Origin: Flavobacterium sp. NRK1
GTDB lineage: Bacteria > Bacteroidota > Bacteroidia > Flavobacteriales > Flavobacteriaceae
DNA length: 64,000 nt
Assembly: GCF_024054175.1 (NCBI RefSeq)
Contig: NZ_JAMXLA010000001.1
Location: forward strand, 803,341-867,340
Reading direction: 5' to 3'
The notes under the pieces are model-generated. The model ran no database searches and was not told the origin of the DNA. It saw only the letters and a list, made by a program, of their open reading frames with translations. Numbering within the stretch: the first letter of the stretch is position 1; each line of letters begins with the position of its first letter. The translations under genes and the position numbers were made by a program. Shown piece after piece: positions 60,909 to 64,000 of this stretch.

Positions 60909-62168
60909 ATGAAAGTATTCAAATTTGGAGGTGCATCTGTAAAAGATGCTGATGGTATTAAAAATGTGTATGATGTTTTAGGAAAAGTTGGCCACGAAGA
61001 CGTGCTGCTGGTTATCTCAGCTATGGGAAAAACCACAAACGCCTTTGAGGCGGTTATAAAGAACTATTTTGAAAAGTCACCCGAGCTGCAGGCATCTGTA
61101 CAGGAAGTAAAAAAATACCATAACCAGATTTTAATGGATTTGTTTGAAGACGACAACAATCCTGTTTTTGCAGCAGTAAATGCCATATTTACAGATCTTG
61201 AGAACTTTCTTCAGCATAATAAATCACCTAACTACAATTTTGTATATGACCAGGTGGTGAGTTTAGGAGAGGTACTTTCTACAACAATTGTAAGTCATTA
61301 TTTTAATGCACGCGGACTTAAAAACCAGTGGATCGATGTTAGAGAATATATTAAAACGGATAACACCTACCGTGATGCAATTGTTGACTGGGACCAGACA
61401 CAGAACAATATTAAAGGACTTAAGAAAAAGACACTTAATATTACACAGGGCTTTTTAGGGTCTGATGAAAACGGATTTACCACTACTTTAGGAAGGGAAG
61501 GATCTGATTATACTGCGGCAATTTTTGCTTACTGTTTAAATGCAGAAAATGTAACAATATGGAAAGATGTACCGGGCGTTATGAATGCTGACCCGCGTTA
61601 CTTTGAAAACGCAATACTGCTAAATCAAATTTCATATCGTGAGGCTATAGAGCTTGCTTTTTACGGAGCCACAGTTATTCACCCAAAAACATTACAACCG
61701 TTACAGAAAAAAGAAATACCACTTTTTGTAAAGTCATTCATTAATCCATTATTACCGGGCACACGAGTAAGTAAAGGTGCCGATCTTGAACCACAGGCTT
61801 CCTGCTTTATTGTAAAAAAAGACCAGCTATTAATCTCGCTTTCATCGTTAGACTTCTCATTTATAATGGAAGAGAACATAAGTGAGATATTTATGCTCCT
61901 GCACAAATACAAAATCAAAGTAACACTTATCCAAAATACGGCTATTAGCTTCTCGGTATGTGTAGATGATAAATTTGGTAATTTCCCGGAACTGAAAAGC
62001 ATACTTTCTAAAAAATTCCAGGTTACTTATAATGAGAATGTATCGTTATATACTATACGCCATTTTACCGAAAATTCTGCCGATGCTGTCGCAAAAGGCA
62101 AAGAAGTATTGGTAAAACAAATAAGCCGCGAAACACTACAGCTTGTTACTAAGGAAAGCGCGAAGTAG
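60909..62168 (+). CDS. aspartate kinase
   Basis: A 419-residue kinase making aspartyl phosphate, the entry to Lys, Met, Thr and diaminopimelate synthesis. It opens KVFKFGGASVKDADGIKNV and has TTLGREGSDYTAAIFAYCL (substrate binding). The C-terminal 110 residues are two ACT-like regulatory domains, so it is probably feedback-inhibited. It has no homoserine dehydrogenase domain. Confidence 0.95.
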   Translation: MKVFKFGGASVKDADGIKNVYDVLGKVGHEDVLLVISAMGKTTNAFEAVIKNYFEKSPELQASVQEVKKYHNQILMDLFEDDNNPVFAAVNAIFTDLENFLQHNKSPNYNFVYDQVVSLGEVLSTTIVSHYFNARGLKNQWIDVREYIKTDNTYRDAIVDWDQTQNNIKGLKKKTLNITQGFLGSDENGFTTTLGREGSDYTAAIFAYCLNAENVTIWKDVPGVMNADPRYFENAILLNQISYREAIELAFYGATVIHPKTLQPLQKKEIPLFVKSFINPLLPGTRVSKGADLEPQASCFIVKKDQLLISLSSLDFSFIMEENISEIFMLLHKYKIKVTLIQNTAISFSVCVDDKFGNFPELKSILSKKFQVTYNENVSLYTIRHFTENSADAVAKGKEVLVKQISRETLQLVTKESAK

Positions 62169-62197
62169 ATAGTTTGCAATATTAAGTGCTTCTTAAA

Positions 62198-62232
62198 ACA
62201 TACCCTGCATATTTAGCAGGGTATGTTTTTTA
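62198..62232 (+). terminator. terminator of the aspartate kinase operon
   Basis: ACATACCCTGC pairs with GCAGGGTATGT around ATATTTA, followed by T residues. Confidence 0.93.
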
Positions 62233-62333
62233 AACGTATAATCGCTATTAAATATAGCCTGTCTTCATGGTGCGTAAAAAATAAGAAATCTTACCTAACA
62301 CTTCCGCTTCTTAATTCTTCCCTTTAAATACAC

Positions 62334-62341
62334 TACTTTTG
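62334..62341 (+). promoter_or_regulatory. -7 promoter box for the terminal large gene
   Basis: TACTTTTG fits TAnnTTTG, 24 bases before the ATG at 62366. Confidence 0.55.
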
Positions 62342-62365
62342 CATTTTTTGAGTTTATAGTGTACT

Positions 62366-64000
62366 ATGCTGAAAAACGGGCTTTTACTGGTGTTTTTATG
62401 TTGTGTTTCCGCACTTTACGGTCAGGAAATCACTACGCCCTACAAAAACCGTAAAATTGTAGTTACTCAGGACACTATAAAAATAGACAGTGTAAGCATT
62501 AATAAAGCCTTTTTTAAACTTAAAGACACCAAAGGCAATGATATAGATACCAGCTTTTACAAAGTAGATTTCCGTAATAGTACTTTGGTTTTCAGAAATG
62601 GATTTACTTCGCAGGACACCCTTACTTTACGTTATCTGTCATACCCAGATTATCTTACCAAAAAATACAGTATTTATGACGAAAGCCGTGTTGTGAGCAA
62701 TGATGCGTCAAGGCCCAACCTGTATAAAGTCACCCGAGACCAGCTTAGCACCTATAAGCCCTTTGACGGATTAACTACATCGGGCAGTATAACACGGGGA
62801 ATTACAGTAGGCAACAACCAGAGCGCTGTAGTAAATTCTAACCTTGACCTTCAGATTACCGGAAAAATATCCGATAAAGTAAGCCTTCGCGCATCAATTC
62901 AGGATACCAATATACCTTTACAGGAAGGCGGTTATTCGCAAAAGCTTGATGAGTTTGACCAAATCTTTATTGAAATGTTTACTGATAAATGGAACATTCG
63001 TGCAGGTGATCTCTTCCTTGAAAACCGCCAGTCGCGATTCCTTAATTTCAATAAAAAAGTACAGGGGCTTTCTACCAACTTTACATTTGGCGGGGAAGAC
63101 AATAAAACCTCTGTTTTTGCTGCTGCTGCATTAGTGCGCGGCCAGTATGCTAAAAGTACTTTTACAGGGCAGGAAGGCAACCAGGGCCCTTATAAACTAC
63201 GCGGCCCGAATGACGAATTGTATGTACTTGTAATATCGGGTTCTGAACGGGTATTTGTAAACGGTATATTACTGGAACGTGGAGAAAACAACGATTATAT
63301 TATAGATTATAATGCCGGTGAGGTTATCTTCACCTCATTGTTCCCTATAACATCTGAAATGCGTATTAATATAGAATACCAATACTCGGAACGCAGTTAT
63401 ACACGTTTTGTAACTTATGGCGGCGTAACCCATGAAGCTGAAACCTGGAGCATTGGCGGATTTGTGTATTCTGAAAATGATGTAAAAAACCAGCCGTTGC
63501 AACAAAATCTATCGGAAGAGCAGGCTGCAATATTAAAAAATGCCGGAGATGATGTAACCAAAATGACAGCGCCTTCAGCTTTTATAGATTCCTATTCTGA
63601 AAATAAAACACTGTATAAAAAAACAATAATAGACGGTGTAGAGGTATTTGAATATTCTAATAATCCTGATGATGAACTGTATAATGTTCGTTTTAGCCTT
63701 GTGGGCAATAATCTGGGTAATTACATTTTAGCAAATGCTGCTGCCGTAGGCCGAATTTATCAGTATGTAGCTCCAGTAAATGGTATTCCTCAGGGTAACT
63801 ATGAACCTGTAGTACGCCTTACCCCACCTACCAAAATACAAATTGCTACGGTATTGGGTAAATATAACCCAAGCGAAAAAACAGTTATAGACTTTGAGGC
63901 AGGAATAAGCAATAATGACCTCAACCTTTTTTCGCCTATAGATGACAACGATAATCAGGGAGTTGCCGGTAAAATTAATGCTAAACAACGTTTATATACC
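62366..64000 (+). CDS. large secreted, probably outer-membrane protein, N-terminal 545 residues
   Basis: An open frame from ATG 62366 to the window edge with no stop, so the gene is cut. It starts with a signal peptide (MLKNGLLLVFLCCVSALYGQ). The rest is rich in beta-strand and aromatic residues; blocks such as SGSITRGITVGNNQSAVVNS and LRASIQDTNIPLQEGGYSQ, then DELYVLVISGSERVFVNG, look like a beta-sandwich head leading to a barrel of repeated strands. I recall close relatives in Flavobacteriaceae annotated only as hypothetical. It is likely surface exposed; no function is assigned. Confidence 0.7.
   Translation, partial: MLKNGLLLVFLCCVSALYGQEITTPYKNRKIVVTQDTIKIDSVSINKAFFKLKDTKGNDIDTSFYKVDFRNSTLVFRNGFTSQDTLTLRYLSYPDYLTKKYSIYDESRVVSNDASRPNLYKVTRDQLSTYKPFDGLTTSGSITRGITVGNNQSAVVNSNLDLQITGKISDKVSLRASIQDTNIPLQEGGYSQKLDEFDQIFIEMFTDKWNIRAGDLFLENRQSRFLNFNKKVQGLSTNFTFGGEDNKTSVFAAAALVRGQYAKSTFTGQEGNQGPYKLRGPNDELYVLVISGSERVFVNGILLERGENNDYIIDYNAGEVIFTSLFPITSEMRINIEYQYSERSYTRFVTYGGVTHEAETWSIGGFVYSENDVKNQPLQQNLSEEQAAILKNAGDDVTKMTAPSAFIDSYSENKTLYKKTIIDGVEVFEYSNNPDDELYNVRFSLVGNNLGNYILANAAAVGRIYQYVAPVNGIPQGNYEPVVRLTPPTKIQIATVLGKYNPSEKTVIDFEAGISNNDLNLFSPIDDNDNQGVAGKINAKQRLYT

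Noticed and set aside
1..64000. tRNA, rRNA, insertion sequences, integrases, prophage or CRISPR arrays
   Set aside because: None was seen on either strand by eye; no transposase-like or integrase-like protein and no regular spaced repeat is present.

Overview
The window is a stretch of chromosome from a member of the Flavobacteriaceae (Bacteroidota), probably Flavobacterium or a close relative. The support is: gliding-motility genes gldE and gldD beside ssb and mutY; many promoters with the Bacteroidota -7 box TAnnTTTG; few Shine-Dalgarno sequences; and lineage-typical families (GH92, DUF3078, DUF3109, DUF3127, DUF4301, GldD, paired M16 peptidases, TonB receptors). The DNA is AT-rich and even in character. 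I see no tRNA, rRNA, insertion sequence, prophage, integrase or CRISPR array, so this is core genome rather than an island.

Layout. 1-2 kb: an ApbE-like gene cut by the window edge, a periplasmic thioredoxin, a queuosine-precursor transporter and tag. 2-7 kb: ahcY (minus), then an overlapping run of a phosphopantetheinyl transferase, a PnuC transporter, a DUF4301 protein with an unusual N-terminal extension, and an ArfB-like rescue factor. 7-12 kb: a TPP riboswitch driving a TonB receptor, then a GH92 mannosidase. 12-19 kb: SRPBCC and Rieske-like proteins, greA with a hairpin leader, a HIT protein, an orphan histidine kinase, a flavin reductase, an SSB-like DUF3127 protein, aat, and a candidate structured small RNA. 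19-24 kb: rplU-rpmA, an M16 peptidase pair, a DMT transporter. 24-31 kb: a metal-binding lipoprotein, mutY-ssb-gldE-gldD, HU, a 30-residue basic protein and RNase G. 31-34 kb: small secreted proteins, SDR, AraC regulator, RibD-like reductase. 34-43 kb: a 1842-residue alpha-2-macroglobulin lipoprotein with penicillin-binding protein 1C, then tadA. 43-54 kb: dxs, DUF3078, and on the minus strand nrdB-nrdA followed by an RDD-RDD-small protein-AAA ATPase-dgt operon, so dNTP synthesis and hydrolysis lie side by side. 54-64 kb: MarC, a one-domain flavoprotein, a C-terminal processing protease, dCMP deaminase, HupE-like protein, TerB, fbp, GNAT, aspartate kinase, and the start of a large secreted protein cut by the right edge.

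No single gene cluster here is clearly a new defence or biosynthetic system. The most promising leads are: a possible anti-aptamer pairing in the TPP riboswitch leader; a DUF4301 protein that resembles sugar nucleotidyltransferases and carries a decayed-looking P-loop domain; a structured RNA of about 180 nt with no parent gene; a promoter-proximal terminator-like hairpin in the greA leader; a second protein with the SSB acidic tip; NrdR-box-like palindromes before nrdB; and the RDD/AAA/dgt operon. All functions are read from sequence by eye; no search was run.
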